Of a DNA stretch of 64,000 bases, positions 1 through 7,785 are shown one piece after another. Source of the DNA: JAGRCP01 sp942490705 (GTDB lineage Bacteria; Chloroflexota; Anaerolineae; Caldilineales; Caldilineaceae); contig CALNXY010000005.1 of NCBI GenBank assembly GCA_942490705.1, positions 248,001-312,000 of the forward strand, read 5' to 3'. The translations under genes were made by a program, and so were the position numbers. Under the pieces are notes generated by a model, which ran no database searches, was not told the DNA's origin, and saw nothing but the letters and a program-made list of their open reading frames with translations. The stretch's first letter is position 1. Every line of letters begins with the position of its first letter.

Positions 1-489
1 GCAATTGTCGCACTGATCGCCCCGCGCGTCGTCATAACCGCAGAAGGGACAGGTTCCTTCCACGTAGCGATCTGCCAGAAAACGACCGGCTTCGGCATCG
101 TACCATTGACTCTGGATGTCTTTGTAGATGTAGCCATTTTCCATATGCCGCAGGAACATCTCCTGGGTGATCTGCCAGTGATTGGCCGTATCCGTATGGG
201 TGTACCAGTCGAAGGTCAACCCCATGGCAAGGCAGCCATCCACAAAAAGCTCGTGATAGGTATCGATCACCTGGCCGGGCGGTACACCGTCGGTCTCGGC
301 CTTGAGCGTAACGGGCGTCCCATGGGTGTCTGAGCCGCTGACCATCATCACATCGTTACCGATCAGTCGCTGATAGCGCGCAAAGATGTCGGGCGGCAAA
401 TAAGCGCCGGCAATCTGGCCGATATGTTTTTCTCCGTTGGCATAGGGCCAGGCGACCCCTACCAGGATTTTTTGTGCGTTGTCTGTCAT
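1..489 (-). CDS. metG: methionine--tRNA ligase, N-terminal part (truncated by window edge)
   Basis: Class I aminoacyl-tRNA synthetase that charges tRNA-Met in the cytoplasm. Reading leftwards from the ATG at 489, the protein opens with MTDNAQKILVGVAWPYANG, then the class I signature region as KHIGQIAGAYLPPDIF. The usual HIGH tetrad therefore reads HIGQ. VSGSDTHGTPVTLKA (the SGxDxHGTP block of MetRS) follows, then the start of the zinc-binding knuckle (CPFCGYDDARGDQCDNC), at which the window ends. About 163 of the usual 500-650 residues are present; the KMSKS loop and anticodon domain lie outside. A palindromic repeat lies just upstream. Family assignment is very secure. The unusual Q is seen directly in the codons. 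Confidence 0.95.
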   Translation of the reverse strand, partial: MTDNAQKILVGVAWPYANGEKHIGQIAGAYLPPDIFARYQRLIGNDVMMVSGSDTHGTPVTLKAETDGVPPGQVIDTYHELFVDGCLAMGLTFDWYTHTDTANHWQITQEMFLRHMENGYIYKDIQSQWYDAEAGRFLADRYVEGTCPFCGYDDARGDQCDNC

Positions 490-504
490 GTCAGCTATCC
501 GAAT

Positions 505-566
505 CAATGGTCAATTGTTGATGGTAAAAGGTCAATGGGCAATTGATGACCGACAATTGACCATTG
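505..566. repeat. palindromic intergenic repeat (family D)
   Basis: CAATGGTCAATTGT at 505-518 is repeated as a perfect inverted 14-mer at 553-566, and further CAATTG/TCAAT words fill the loop. It sits in the divergent gap between metG and the membrane protein gene, in the 5' leader of metG. It resembles REP-like elements; no second copy was seen in this window. Confidence 0.6.
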
Positions 567-642
567 AAATTCATTATAGCGGCAGCCAGAGGCAGAAAGC
601 AAAGGATTTCCCTTGTCCATTCCGCCGGTTAGAGCGGGGCTA

Positions 643-651
643 TGGTATAAT
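643..651 (+). promoter_or_regulatory. extended -10 promoter for the 738 gene
   Basis: TGGTATAAT is a perfect extended -10 element (TGn plus TATAAT at 646-651). No good -35 lies 16-18 bases upstream, as expected for an extended -10 promoter. It would start transcription near 658, upstream of both possible starts (GTG 708, ATG 738). Confidence 0.5.
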
Positions 652-737
652 CCGCCCGCATCGGGCAGGTCGTCATACAGCGTGGGCCGCAATCCACGCA
701 TGACGATGTGGAAAAGACCAGCAAACGGACAGGAACT

Positions 738-1367
738 ATGAAGGCCTTTCGCGTAATGGGTCGTGTCCTCAAAGCGACCTATGATGAACTCTTTCTTTGC
801 ATCTTCATGAGTGTAGTCTGGTGGCTCGGCGTCGTACTCATCATCACGGCGGCGCCGGCGACCATGGGCATCAACCACGTGGCCAATCGCATGGCCAACT
901 ACAAGCGTGTCGACATGGGCTTCTTCTGGGACGGCGCCAAACTGCACTTCTGGCAGGGTTGGTTTACGCTGCTTCTGCTCATCATCGCACCGATCGCGCT
1001 CTGGCTCAATATTCGTTTCTATCTGGGCATGGATGGTTGGCTGCAATTTGCAGCATTCCTGTGGTCATGGGCGCTCTTCTTCTTCATCCTCTTTGCCCAA
1101 TTTCTTTTTCCCCTCATGTGGCAGCAGGACGAGCCGCGCATGGGGCTGATGCTGCGCAACGCCCTGATTTTGATGCTGCGCAATCCACTCTACTCGATCC
1201 TGATGATTCTATTCATGCTGGTCCTGGCCGTGGTCAGCGTTCTTCTGGCCGTACCGCTGGTGCTCCTGCTACCGGCCATGTTGGCGCTCGCCGGCAACTT
1301 CAGCCTAACCGGCCTTCTGCAGAAAGACGGGCTTGCCCCCGAACCACCTGAAGTCCCCCGGCCCTAA
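738..1367 (+). CDS. multi-pass membrane protein, DUF624/YesL-like
   Basis: About 209 residues with roughly five hydrophobic segments and short loops. The layout resembles the DUF624/YesL family: an N-terminal helix, ITAAPATMGINHVANR, then FFWDGAKLHFWQGWF before the second membrane pair. YesL-type proteins often accompany sugar transporters and have no settled biochemical role. I chose ATG 738 over the in-frame GTG 708 because homologue-like sequence starts at MKAFRVMGRVL; the bases upstream of neither start form a strong ribosome binding site. An extended -10 promoter lies at 643-651. The aldo/keto reductase follows 49 bases downstream and could be co-transcribed. Family call is moderate. Confidence 0.6.
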   Translation: MKAFRVMGRVLKATYDELFLCIFMSVVWWLGVVLIITAAPATMGINHVANRMANYKRVDMGFFWDGAKLHFWQGWFTLLLLIIAPIALWLNIRFYLGMDGWLQFAAFLWSWALFFFILFAQFLFPLMWQQDEPRMGLMLRNALILMLRNPLYSILMILFMLVLAVVSVLLAVPLVLLLPAMLALAGNFSLTGLLQKDGLAPEPPEVPRP

Positions 1368-1416
1368 CGCCTCCACCGGGTGACAAGATTGGTTAAGTGA
1401 AACGGAACGTACGCTC

Positions 1417-2592
1417 ATGATGCAATCCACCCACGCCACTGGATCCGGCACGGCCCGCTATGCAGCACGCATGCGCCACCTGGCCCCCGATCACTTCCGC
1501 CAGCGCTTCGGCCTCCACTTCAGCAGCATTGGCCTGGGCACCTATCTCGGCGAGACCGATGCCGCTTCCAACGGCTACGTGCGCAGCATCGAAACAGCGC
1601 TAGCCAATGGCTGCAACGTATTGGACACCGCGATCAACTATCGCCTCATGCAGTCCGAGCGGGACGTGGGCCGGGCCCTGCGTGAGCTTTTTGCCAGCGG
1701 CACGACCGCGCGCGATGAAGTCATTGTGTGTAGCAAGGGCGGTTATGTGCCTTATGATGGTTCCCATGCCTTTGACGGCCAGCGCGACCTGCACGGCCGC
1801 TTTGTGGCGACGGGTTTGGCCGCGGCCGATGAGATTGCCGGCGGCGTGCACTGCATGGCGCCAGACTATCTCAGCCATCAGCTCGACATCAGCCTAAGCA
1901 ATTTGGGGCTGGAAACCATCGATGTCTACTACCTGCACAACCCGGAGGTGCAGTTGGAGCACGGCGTTGAGCCGGCGCGTTTTCTGGCACGCCTGGAAGC
2001 GGCCTTCGCCCGGCTCGAAGAGGAGGCCCGCGCCGGGCGCATACGGGCCTACGGCGTTGCCTCCTGGTCCGGCTTGCGCGCGGATGAAAACGAACGCAAC
2101 TATCTGCCGCTCTTTCGGGTGGTCGACGCGGCCCACGCTGCCGGCGGCGCAACGCATCGGTGCCGCTTTCTCCAGTTCCCGTACAACATGGGCATGATGG
2201 AGGCGCTGATCAAGCAGAATCAATATGTCGATGTGACGCGCACCAATGGTGAACGTGAACGCGTGCAAATGGCCCTGCTGGCGGCTGCGGTCCAATCGGG
2301 AATGGTTGCGATCACGTCAGCAACGCTCCTCCAGGGGCAGATTCAGGGCCGCGCCCCCGACGCTCTGCGCCGCAAGCTGGGTGACCTCTCGACCGATGCC
2401 CAGTTTGCGCTGCAACTCAGCCGCAGCACGCCGGGCGTCACCACAGCGCTGGTCGGCATGAGCCAGCCCGCCCACGTGACGGAAAACCTGGCGGCAGCGC
2501 AGTTACCGGCCATCGAGCCAGAGGAGTTCTTTCGCATGTTTCGGATTGATGGTCAAGGAAGCGCCTCGACGGGACAAGATCTCTCGGTGTAG
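1417..2592 (+). CDS. aldo/keto reductase family oxidoreductase
   Basis: Predicted cytoplasmic NADPH-dependent carbonyl reductase with the AKR (beta/alpha)8 fold, 391 residues. The catalytic tetrad can be read as Asp70 and Tyr75 (LDTAINY), Lys107 (VCSKGG) and His174 (YYLHNPE). The C-terminal cofactor region contains ITSATLLQGQ and GVTTALVGMSQPAHV. It is longer than typical AKRs (about 320) because of an N-terminal extension of some 30 residues and an insertion around 110-150. Substrate cannot be told from sequence. A MITE-like element begins 15 bases after the stop. Confidence 0.85.
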   Translation: MMQSTHATGSGTARYAARMRHLAPDHFRQRFGLHFSSIGLGTYLGETDAASNGYVRSIETALANGCNVLDTAINYRLMQSERDVGRALRELFASGTTARDEVIVCSKGGYVPYDGSHAFDGQRDLHGRFVATGLAAADEIAGGVHCMAPDYLSHQLDISLSNLGLETIDVYYLHNPEVQLEHGVEPARFLARLEAAFARLEEEARAGRIRAYGVASWSGLRADENERNYLPLFRVVDAAHAAGGATHRCRFLQFPYNMGMMEALIKQNQYVDVTRTNGERERVQMALLAAAVQSGMVAITSATLLQGQIQGRAPDALRRKLGDLSTDAQFALQLSRSTPGVTTALVGMSQPAHVTENLAAAQLPAIEPEEFFRMFRIDGQGSASTGQDLSV

Positions 2593-2606
2593 GAAGCCGA
2601 ACCGGC

Positions 2607-2742
2607 GTAGGCTCTGTTGACATTTCGAAAACCACCTACTTTGCGCCTGGCACGTCCCCGGCACGGGCGGCAGAATATCCGATTGGCAGACTTGTAGGCG
2701 CCCGTGCCGGGGACGTTACGACCAAATGTCAACGGAACCTAG
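2607..2742. mobile_element. MITE-like palindromic element, copy 1
   Basis: About 136 bp whose ends are inverted repeats: GTAGGCTCTGTTGACATTT on the left and CTAGGTTCCGTTGACATTT reading in from the right. Inside these, a second inverted pair CGTCCCCGGCACGGGCG / CGCCCGTGCCGGGGACG frames an asymmetric centre (CAGAATATCCGATTGGCAG). Two further copies occur at 4816 and 15226. TA flanks both ends, suggesting a TA target duplication and mobilisation by an IS630/mariner-like transposase encoded elsewhere. It has no coding capacity. Confidence 0.7.
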
Positions 2743-3134
2743 TCCAGCCTGGCGGGAATGGTCCCTAATCCTGGGCTTACTTGTCCACAAGTCGGCAGAG
2801 AAAGCACAACGGAACAGCCCGGGCATTCGAAAGCGAGAACGCCGGGCATGAATGCTTGCGCCGGCAGGATGCGCCCCACGCAACGGAGCTTCGATAGCGA
2901 CGACTGAAACCGAAATTTCGACGAGAGCATGACTTTCATGGATGGGACCGCCTTTGCCATAGATGCGACCGCCTCTGCCTTCGACAGGCTCAGGCGACGG
3001 CTACCCTGAAGCACTGGCTGAGCCTGCTTGGACTGAGCCTGTCGAAGTGTCGAAGCCGGGTCTACGACTACAGCCGGCAAAACGAATGATCTCGTCACAC
3101 CTTCAGTTTAGTTCGACTGATGGGGCGCTGCTGG
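2743..3134. other. non-coding stretch with a palindromic repeat
   Basis: No convincing gene. The only structure I see is a REP-like inverted repeat at about 2980-3045, with TTCGACAGGCTCAG answered by CTGAGCCTGTCGAA. Its vocabulary (TCGACA/AGCTCA) resembles the family B repeats at 26151 and 33655, though it is not clearly the same element. Confidence 0.45.
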
Positions 3135-3818
3135 CTAGGCCTGTCGTATACGCCGTTGCTGTAGCCAGTTGCGCATCAAGACGAGCAGCATGATTAGTAC
3201 CAGGACATGCTCAAAAGTCGCAAACCAAATGCCGCCCCGCGCCGGATCCCAGTAGCTGATGGGGCTATAGAAACGAGTTTCCCAGTCGAAGGGGAAGAAG
3301 ATCAGCGGCCCATCGTTATAGTGCGTTGGGATATCAATGAGGGTGTGAAGCGTGCAGCCCAGACCAAACCAGAAGAGCGCGGCGCCCCATTTGCGGCCCG
3401 TACGCCAGGCCAGATAGCCCGCCATCATGTAACTTACCGTGAGGATCGGTGCGTGGAACAGATTGTGGGCAAAGATCACGCCCGGATCGTTAAAAAAAAG
3501 ATCATCGAACAGAATACCGACACTTGATTGACCTGAATCGCCACCGGGAGCCAGCGAGCGCCCGGCCAGCAGGTCAACGATGACGAAGTAGATCGTGAGC
3601 AAAATCAGTGCCAAATCGGGCGCAATCGAGCCAAAAAGAAGCGCATTCGTGCTGACTGCCGGCAGGGTGGATGAGGTGGCAGCGGTCTGGCTGTCAATTC
3701 CGTCATCGACCGTCTTACCATGTGCGGATAAGGCAGCCAGGGTCGGATCCGCGGCTTGCTGGCGTTTTACTTGACGAGCGAGTAGAGCGCCAATGATGAA
3801 ATGGGTGTAGGTCTGCAT
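3135..3818 (-). CDS. membrane-bound metal-dependent hydrolase, YdjM-like
   Basis: A 227-residue integral membrane protein that fits the YdjM/LexA-regulated membrane hydrolase family. It starts MQTYTHFIIGALLA (an early conserved His), has FGSIAPDLALI (the GxxxPD block), then FAHNLFHAPI and LGCTLHTLIDIPTHYNDG, the HxxxDxxxH cluster typical of the family. Four or five membrane helices are apparent. A polar stretch at residues 15-50 between the first His and the GSIAPD block is unusual and probably a loop. The family's substrate is unknown; a role at the membrane with lipids is only suspected. It stands alone on the minus strand. Confidence 0.75.
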   Translation of the reverse strand: MQTYTHFIIGALLARQVKRQQAADPTLAALSAHGKTVDDGIDSQTAATSSTLPAVSTNALLFGSIAPDLALILLTIYFVIVDLLAGRSLAPGGDSGQSSVGILFDDLFFNDPGVIFAHNLFHAPILTVSYMMAGYLAWRTGRKWGAALFWFGLGCTLHTLIDIPTHYNDGPLIFFPFDWETRFYSPISYWDPARGGIWFATFEHVLVLIMLLVLMRNWLQQRRIRQA

Positions 3819-3884
3819 GCGATTCGCTTAACGGCGGTGACGGGTACTGTACAACATAGTGGGGGATCAAGGCGGGAGCGGGAC

Positions 3885-3921
3885 ACAAAAAAGTCAGGCT
3901 TCTGGCAGAAGCCTGACTTCA
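3885..3921 (-). terminator. rho-independent terminator of the 3941 gene
   Basis: AAGTCAGGCTTC / GAAGCCTGACTT form a 12-bp stem with a five-base loop. On the minus strand the stem is followed by six T residues. It lies about 20 bases after the stop of the membrane protein gene. Confidence 0.8.
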
Positions 3922-3940
3922 GATTCGTCCAGCGCGCGAT

Positions 3941-4369
3941 TTAGACCGATTTAGGCAGGAAGTAGATCAATGCGCCACCGATTACGAGGTGCATAATCTC
4001 TAGAAAGACGATCATGGACGTAGGCGCGCCGGGCAGTGAAAAGGGCGTGAAGGCCATGCCGATTAAGACAATCACGGCCAGAATGGTAAACCAGCGATTG
4101 GCCAACGGCTTGAGCATCAAACGACTCAAGATCAGGTAACCAATCGTACCGGCGATGGCGCCAACCAGCGTGACGATAATGACCGGTACGAGCGTAATCG
4201 GCTGGCCGGCAGGGTTGAGTACGGTCTCGGGAAAAGCGCCCATCGCCGAACCGATGAAGTAGAGAATAGCGTTGACGACAACGCCGATAACGCCTGCAAT
4301 CGCGCCATTCTTGATCACGCCGCCAACCGATGGCTTGGCGTCAAGTGGGGAACGAACTTCGGTCGACAT
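3941..4369 (-). CDS. four-helix membrane protein, DUF6069-like
   Basis: A 142-residue protein with four predicted transmembrane helices: GVIGVVVNAILYFIGSA, VPVIIVTLVGAIAGTIGYLI, FTILAVIVLIGMAFTP and a C-terminal helix ending in ALIYFLP. Order and spacing match the DUF6069 family of small bacterial membrane proteins, for which no function is established. A GAGGAG ribosome binding site precedes ATG 4369, so the start is secure. A strong terminator follows, so it is probably monocistronic. The MazG-like gene is divergent from it across a 103-base gap. Confidence 0.7.
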   Translation of the reverse strand: MSTEVRSPLDAKPSVGGVIKNGAIAGVIGVVVNAILYFIGSAMGAFPETVLNPAGQPITLVPVIIVTLVGAIAGTIGYLILSRLMLKPLANRWFTILAVIVLIGMAFTPFSLPGAPTSMIVFLEIMHLVIGGALIYFLPKSV

Positions 4370-4472
4370 AGCCTGTTTTCTCCTCAGATGAATGCTGCGA
4401 TGGTGTGGGTATAAGACCTACGTTCATTAATCTATGTTAAGTTCAATTCCAAAAAAGTGAGAGAGCTTTCTA

Positions 4473-4820
4473 TTGATGAAAACCAATGTCGAAACGCTCA
4501 ATGAGTATCAGCGTGAATCACGCCAGACATGGAGCCTCATCCATACCGACCACCCGATCGTCTACCCGACGCTGGGATTGGTCAACGAAGCGGGCGAGCT
4601 GGCCGGCAAGGTCAAAAAAATCTTCCGTGATAAGGATGGTGCAATCGGTGAAGAGGAGCGGGAGGCGCTCAAGTACGAACTGGGTGACGTCCTCTGGTAT
4701 CTGGCTCAGATCGCAACCGAGCTGGACCTGACGCTCGACGAGGTGGCGGTCGCCAACCTGACCAAGCTCTCCTCGCGCCAGCAGCGCGGCGTCATCGGTG
4801 GTGATGGTGACGACCGATAG
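4473..4820 (+). CDS. MazG-like nucleoside triphosphate pyrophosphohydrolase
   Basis: A 115-residue all-alpha NTP pyrophosphatase of the MazG superfamily, which hydrolyses (d)NTPs to monophosphate and PPi, often as house-cleaning. The metal-binding residues are visible: LVNEAGELAGKVKK (ExxE of helix 1) and KYELGDVLWYLAQIA (ExxD of helix 2), followed by LTKLSSRQQRGVIGG and the GDDR end typical of this small subgroup. Start: ATGATGAAA with either Met possible. The TAG stop coincides with the outer edge of a MITE-like element, but the protein has its normal C-terminus, so it is not truncated. Confidence 0.88.
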   Translation: MMKTNVETLNEYQRESRQTWSLIHTDHPIVYPTLGLVNEAGELAGKVKKIFRDKDGAIGEEEREALKYELGDVLWYLAQIATELDLTLDEVAVANLTKLSSRQQRGVIGGDGDDR

Positions 4821-4954
4821 ATCCCGCTGACGTTCGGTCGAAAGGTCCCCGACACGGGCGGCAGAATATCCGGTTTGCGGACTTGTAGGCGCCTGTGCCG
4901 GGGACGTGGCAGGCGCTAAGGCGGTGGTTTTCGAGACGTCAGTAAAGGCAGTAG
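4816..4954. mobile_element. MITE-like palindromic element, copy 2 (diverged)
   Basis: Same architecture as copy 1: inner arms GTCCCCGACACGGGCGGCAG and GGCGCCTGTGCCGGGGACGT, a centre reading AGAATATCCGGTTTGCGGAC, and an outer arm GGTGGTTTTCGAGACGTCAG matching the reverse of copy 1's left arm. Arms are more mutated than in copies 1 and 3. TA flanks both ends. It abuts the stop codon of the MazG-like gene and ends 18 bases from the stop of the convergent lipoprotein gene. Confidence 0.65.
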
Positions 4955-4971
4955 CATGATAGAAGACGGAT

Positions 4972-6681
4972 CTACTCTGCACTCACATAGCGTACGCGAT
5001 AGATGACGCCGCTGGCATAATCACCAAAGACCAGATTCCCATTCGGGCCCGTGTTCATGCCCAGTGGTCGATCCAGCCCGCTGACGAAGTCGGACGGCGT
5101 CGCCCGGTAGGTCATGCCGTCGACCGTCACTTCCTCCGTCAACGCCATGTGTTCCACCGTATGACCGACGATCTCCTCGTCGAACACCTCACCAAAGAGC
5201 GTGGTGTAGAAGGTGCGATAGGCTGGCGGCCACGCGGGGTTGTCAATATATGCCAGACCGCTGGCGCTGGCATGGGGCGTGGCCGGATAGACCGGGCCGC
5301 TGAAGGGCTCGCCATCCGTCTCGCCTGCGGCGACCGGGCCAAACTGATCTGGGAAACCATAGTCATGGCCCCAACGAATGTGATTCACTTCGTCGGGCGC
5401 ATCGTTGAAGTCGGGGCCGTTTTCGCTGGCAAAGAGCTGCCAGGCCGTTTCGCCATCGGGCACGGACAGGTCGACCGGCACCGCGCCGAACGCAACCATG
5501 TAGGCGTTACGATTGCCGCGGCTGACAACTTCCAGATCATCGCGGCCCTCACCCGCCCGCGGGAAGCGAAGTACTGTTGCGCTGAGTTCGCCGCCTACTT
5601 CCAGATCACCCGTGGAGCCCAGTCCAAAGTAGATCCAGGCGTAGGCATCTTCCCCCGAGAAGGGATCGACGCCGGGGTTCCAGGCCAGACCGTTGTTCTG
5701 GTGACGCCCCCAGGGCAGACCATCAATACGTAACTCGCGCACGTCGGCAGCGCCATCACCGTCGCTGTCCAGCGTCCGATAGAGCTGGCCTCGCCCGCCC
5801 ACCCAGACCGCGCCGTCTACTGGATCATAGAGCAGGCCGACGACCTCAGCATAACCGTGATCGTAGAGGCGCCGCTGATCGTAGAGGCCGTCGCCGTCGC
5901 TGTCTTCATACCACCAGATGCGCCCGTTTTGCAGGCTGACCAGCATGTCACCGTCGGGCGTAAAGTCGATCTGCGTATTCTCCTGCAGGCGGTCGGCAAG
6001 CGCCTCCACGACAAAGCCGTCCGGCACGGTAAGGCCCGCGGCCAGGGTGGTTGCCCCGTCACCGACAGTCACGTCTTCGTGCCAGGTCGGCACGAAGCGC
6101 AACTCATCGATCTCCAGGGCGCCGCTCATGTCCGCCCATTCGAAGACGATCTCCAGATAGCGCAGGTCGTCCAGTTGGGGTGCAACGCCCTCTACGGTAC
6201 GAACCTCGCGCAGAGGGATATGGAGTTCATGCCAGGCTTCGTCCAGGCCATAGTGATCGAGGATCACGGCTACGCGCGTGCCGGCGCCGTCGACCAAATA
6301 GAGTCGAGGCGTGAGATCGCCTTCGGCGCGAGCGCGTAGACGTAGCGTCTCGTTGCCATCCAGTTGGTTGGCTGTAGGATCAAGAGGCAAGGACCAGCGC
6401 GCAAAGATACCGGCGTTGGTTTCGGTTTCAATGCGCGTGACGCCGTTCTCCTGCCGACAGGTCAACACTGCCTCTGGCGAGCCGTCACACTGCGCCTGCT
6501 CCTCCGTCAAGGCCAGCAAATTACCGTTCGATGCCGACGTGGCCCGATTGAGCTGGTCAGGCGCTACGGTGTAGGTTGCAATGGGTGTGGGGGCCGGCAG
6601 TGGTTGGCTGTTGCACCCGGCCGCCAAGAGGACCGCCAGTAGTAACAGGCCGACAGACCAGTGTGGCACCTGCTTCATCAT
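4972..6681 (-). CDS. lipoprotein with PQQ-type sugar dehydrogenase beta-propeller
   Basis: A 569-residue exported lipoprotein. The signal peptide ends in the lipobox LLAAGCNSQ. Residues about 90-200 look like a carbohydrate-binding-type beta-sandwich (LRLRARAEG to LEIDELRFVPTW). The rest is a six-bladed propeller of the glucose/sorbosone dehydrogenase family, with VPDGFVVEALADRL at its start, FTPDGDMLVS, NHIRWGHDYGFPDQFG and RPLGMNTGPNGNLVFGDY. Two DSDGDG loops look like calcium sites. Whether PQQ is bound cannot be read from sequence. I chose ATG 6681 over the TTG at 6708 because the latter adds nine atypical residues before the signal peptide. It follows the DppC gene by 30 bases and is probably the last gene of the peptide-transport operon. 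Confidence 0.78.
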   Translation of the reverse strand: MMKQVPHWSVGLLLLAVLLAAGCNSQPLPAPTPIATYTVAPDQLNRATSASNGNLLALTEEQAQCDGSPEAVLTCRQENGVTRIETETNAGIFARWSLPLDPTANQLDGNETLRLRARAEGDLTPRLYLVDGAGTRVAVILDHYGLDEAWHELHIPLREVRTVEGVAPQLDDLRYLEIVFEWADMSGALEIDELRFVPTWHEDVTVGDGATTLAAGLTVPDGFVVEALADRLQENTQIDFTPDGDMLVSLQNGRIWWYEDSDGDGLYDQRRLYDHGYAEVVGLLYDPVDGAVWVGGRGQLYRTLDSDGDGAADVRELRIDGLPWGRHQNNGLAWNPGVDPFSGEDAYAWIYFGLGSTGDLEVGGELSATVLRFPRAGEGRDDLEVVSRGNRNAYMVAFGAVPVDLSVPDGETAWQLFASENGPDFNDAPDEVNHIRWGHDYGFPDQFGPVAAGETDGEPFSGPVYPATPHASASGLAYIDNPAWPPAYRTFYTTLFGEVFDEEIVGHTVEHMALTEEVTVDGMTYRATPSDFVSGLDRPLGMNTGPNGNLVFGDYASGVIYRVRYVSAE

Positions 6682-6711
6682 CGTCGTGAGCCCCCGATTG
6701 TGGCGCAAGCA

Positions 6712-7779
6712 TCACTTCTGCTTTTTTACCCAGGGATCGAGCGCGTCGCGCAGGCCGTCGCCGGCTAGATAGATGCCTAGGGTCGTCAGGAAGATAAAGA
6801 TGCCTGGCGTGATCACAAGCCACGGCGCGTCGGTGAAGTTACCGAGCGAGCCTTGCATCATATTACCCCAACTCGGTCGAGGCGGCCCAATCCCTACGCC
6901 CAGATAGCTTAGTCCGGCCTCGACGAGAATAGCGCCGGCCACGCTAAAGATAGCCGTGACGATAATGATTGAGGCCGTATTGGGCAGAACGTGACGTAGC
7001 ATAATCCGTAGGGGCGAACTGCCAACGGCGCGACTCGCCATGATGTAGTCACGCTCGCGGACAGAGAAGATCTGCCCGCGTACCAGGCGCGAAACACCCA
7101 TCCAGCTAAAAATGCCGATCAGGAAGGCAAGCCCTTCAGGCCCAGGCGTATAGATGCTCGACAGGATAATCAGGAGGAAGAGGAGTGGGATACTCCCGAG
7201 CGTCATGATGATGGCGTTAATGACGTCATCGATCATGGTTGTGGCGTAGTAGCCGCTGACGAGTCCCATGAAGACGCCGATCGTGAGCGAAATAAGCGAT
7301 ACCCAGAAGCCGATCCGGAGGGAAATTCGCCCGCCGTAGAGGCCGCGCGTCAGCACATCACGGCCGGCCTCATCGGTTCCCATCCAGTGACAGACTCCCG
7401 GGCCCGAGCCGGTGCACTCGCGAACACCGGCAAAGGACGACTGAAAGATTGTCGGCCAGAGCGACCAGGCGCAATTGCTATCACTCTCGCAGGTACGCGT
7501 AAATTCTTGAAAGATGGGCCAGGCCTCTTCAGCCCAGGTGGGCGGTTCGCCACGTTCGCGCAGATTAGTGTCGAGCGGATCAAAACCGAGGATGTTGTTC
7601 CCGATCCATGGTGCAGCGAGGGTGATGGAGACCATGAAGACGATGAGGCAGATGCCGAAAACCGTAATCTTATCTGACCAAAGCTTAGCCCCGACCATGG
7701 CCCAGTAGCTACGCGCCTTGGTCGGCTGTGCCACATCGACTCGTTTTGCAGATGAAAGTGTAAGCGTTCCCTGTGCCAT
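6712..7779 (-). CDS. peptide ABC transporter permease, DppC/OppC type (set 3)
   Basis: Inner half of a dipeptide/oligopeptide uptake channel, 355 residues. It has the long cytoplasmic N-terminus and first helix of DppC proteins, then LGTD-type MGTDEAGRDVLTRGLYGG, and the EAA loop RERDYIMASRAVGSSPLRIM that docks the ATPase. It ends GDGLRDALDPWVKKQK, the usual family end. The extracytoplasmic loop between helices 1 and 2 is enlarged and has four cysteines (TCESDSNC and RECTGSGPGVC), suggesting disulfides. It lies six bases after the DppB gene. No ATPase gene adjoins it; the DppDF pair at 22-24 kb is the likely motor. Confidence 0.92.
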   Translation of the reverse strand: MAQGTLTLSSAKRVDVAQPTKARSYWAMVGAKLWSDKITVFGICLIVFMVSITLAAPWIGNNILGFDPLDTNLRERGEPPTWAEEAWPIFQEFTRTCESDSNCAWSLWPTIFQSSFAGVRECTGSGPGVCHWMGTDEAGRDVLTRGLYGGRISLRIGFWVSLISLTIGVFMGLVSGYYATTMIDDVINAIIMTLGSIPLLFLLIILSSIYTPGPEGLAFLIGIFSWMGVSRLVRGQIFSVRERDYIMASRAVGSSPLRIMLRHVLPNTASIIIVTAIFSVAGAILVEAGLSYLGVGIGPPRPSWGNMMQGSLGNFTDAPWLVITPGIFIFLTTLGIYLAGDGLRDALDPWVKKQK

Positions 7780-7785
7780 TGTGAC

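Noticed and set aside
4816..4820. Truncation of the MazG-like protein by the MITE-like element
   Set aside because: The stop codon coincides with the element's edge, but the protein already ends with the family's GDDR-type tail, so nothing appears lost.
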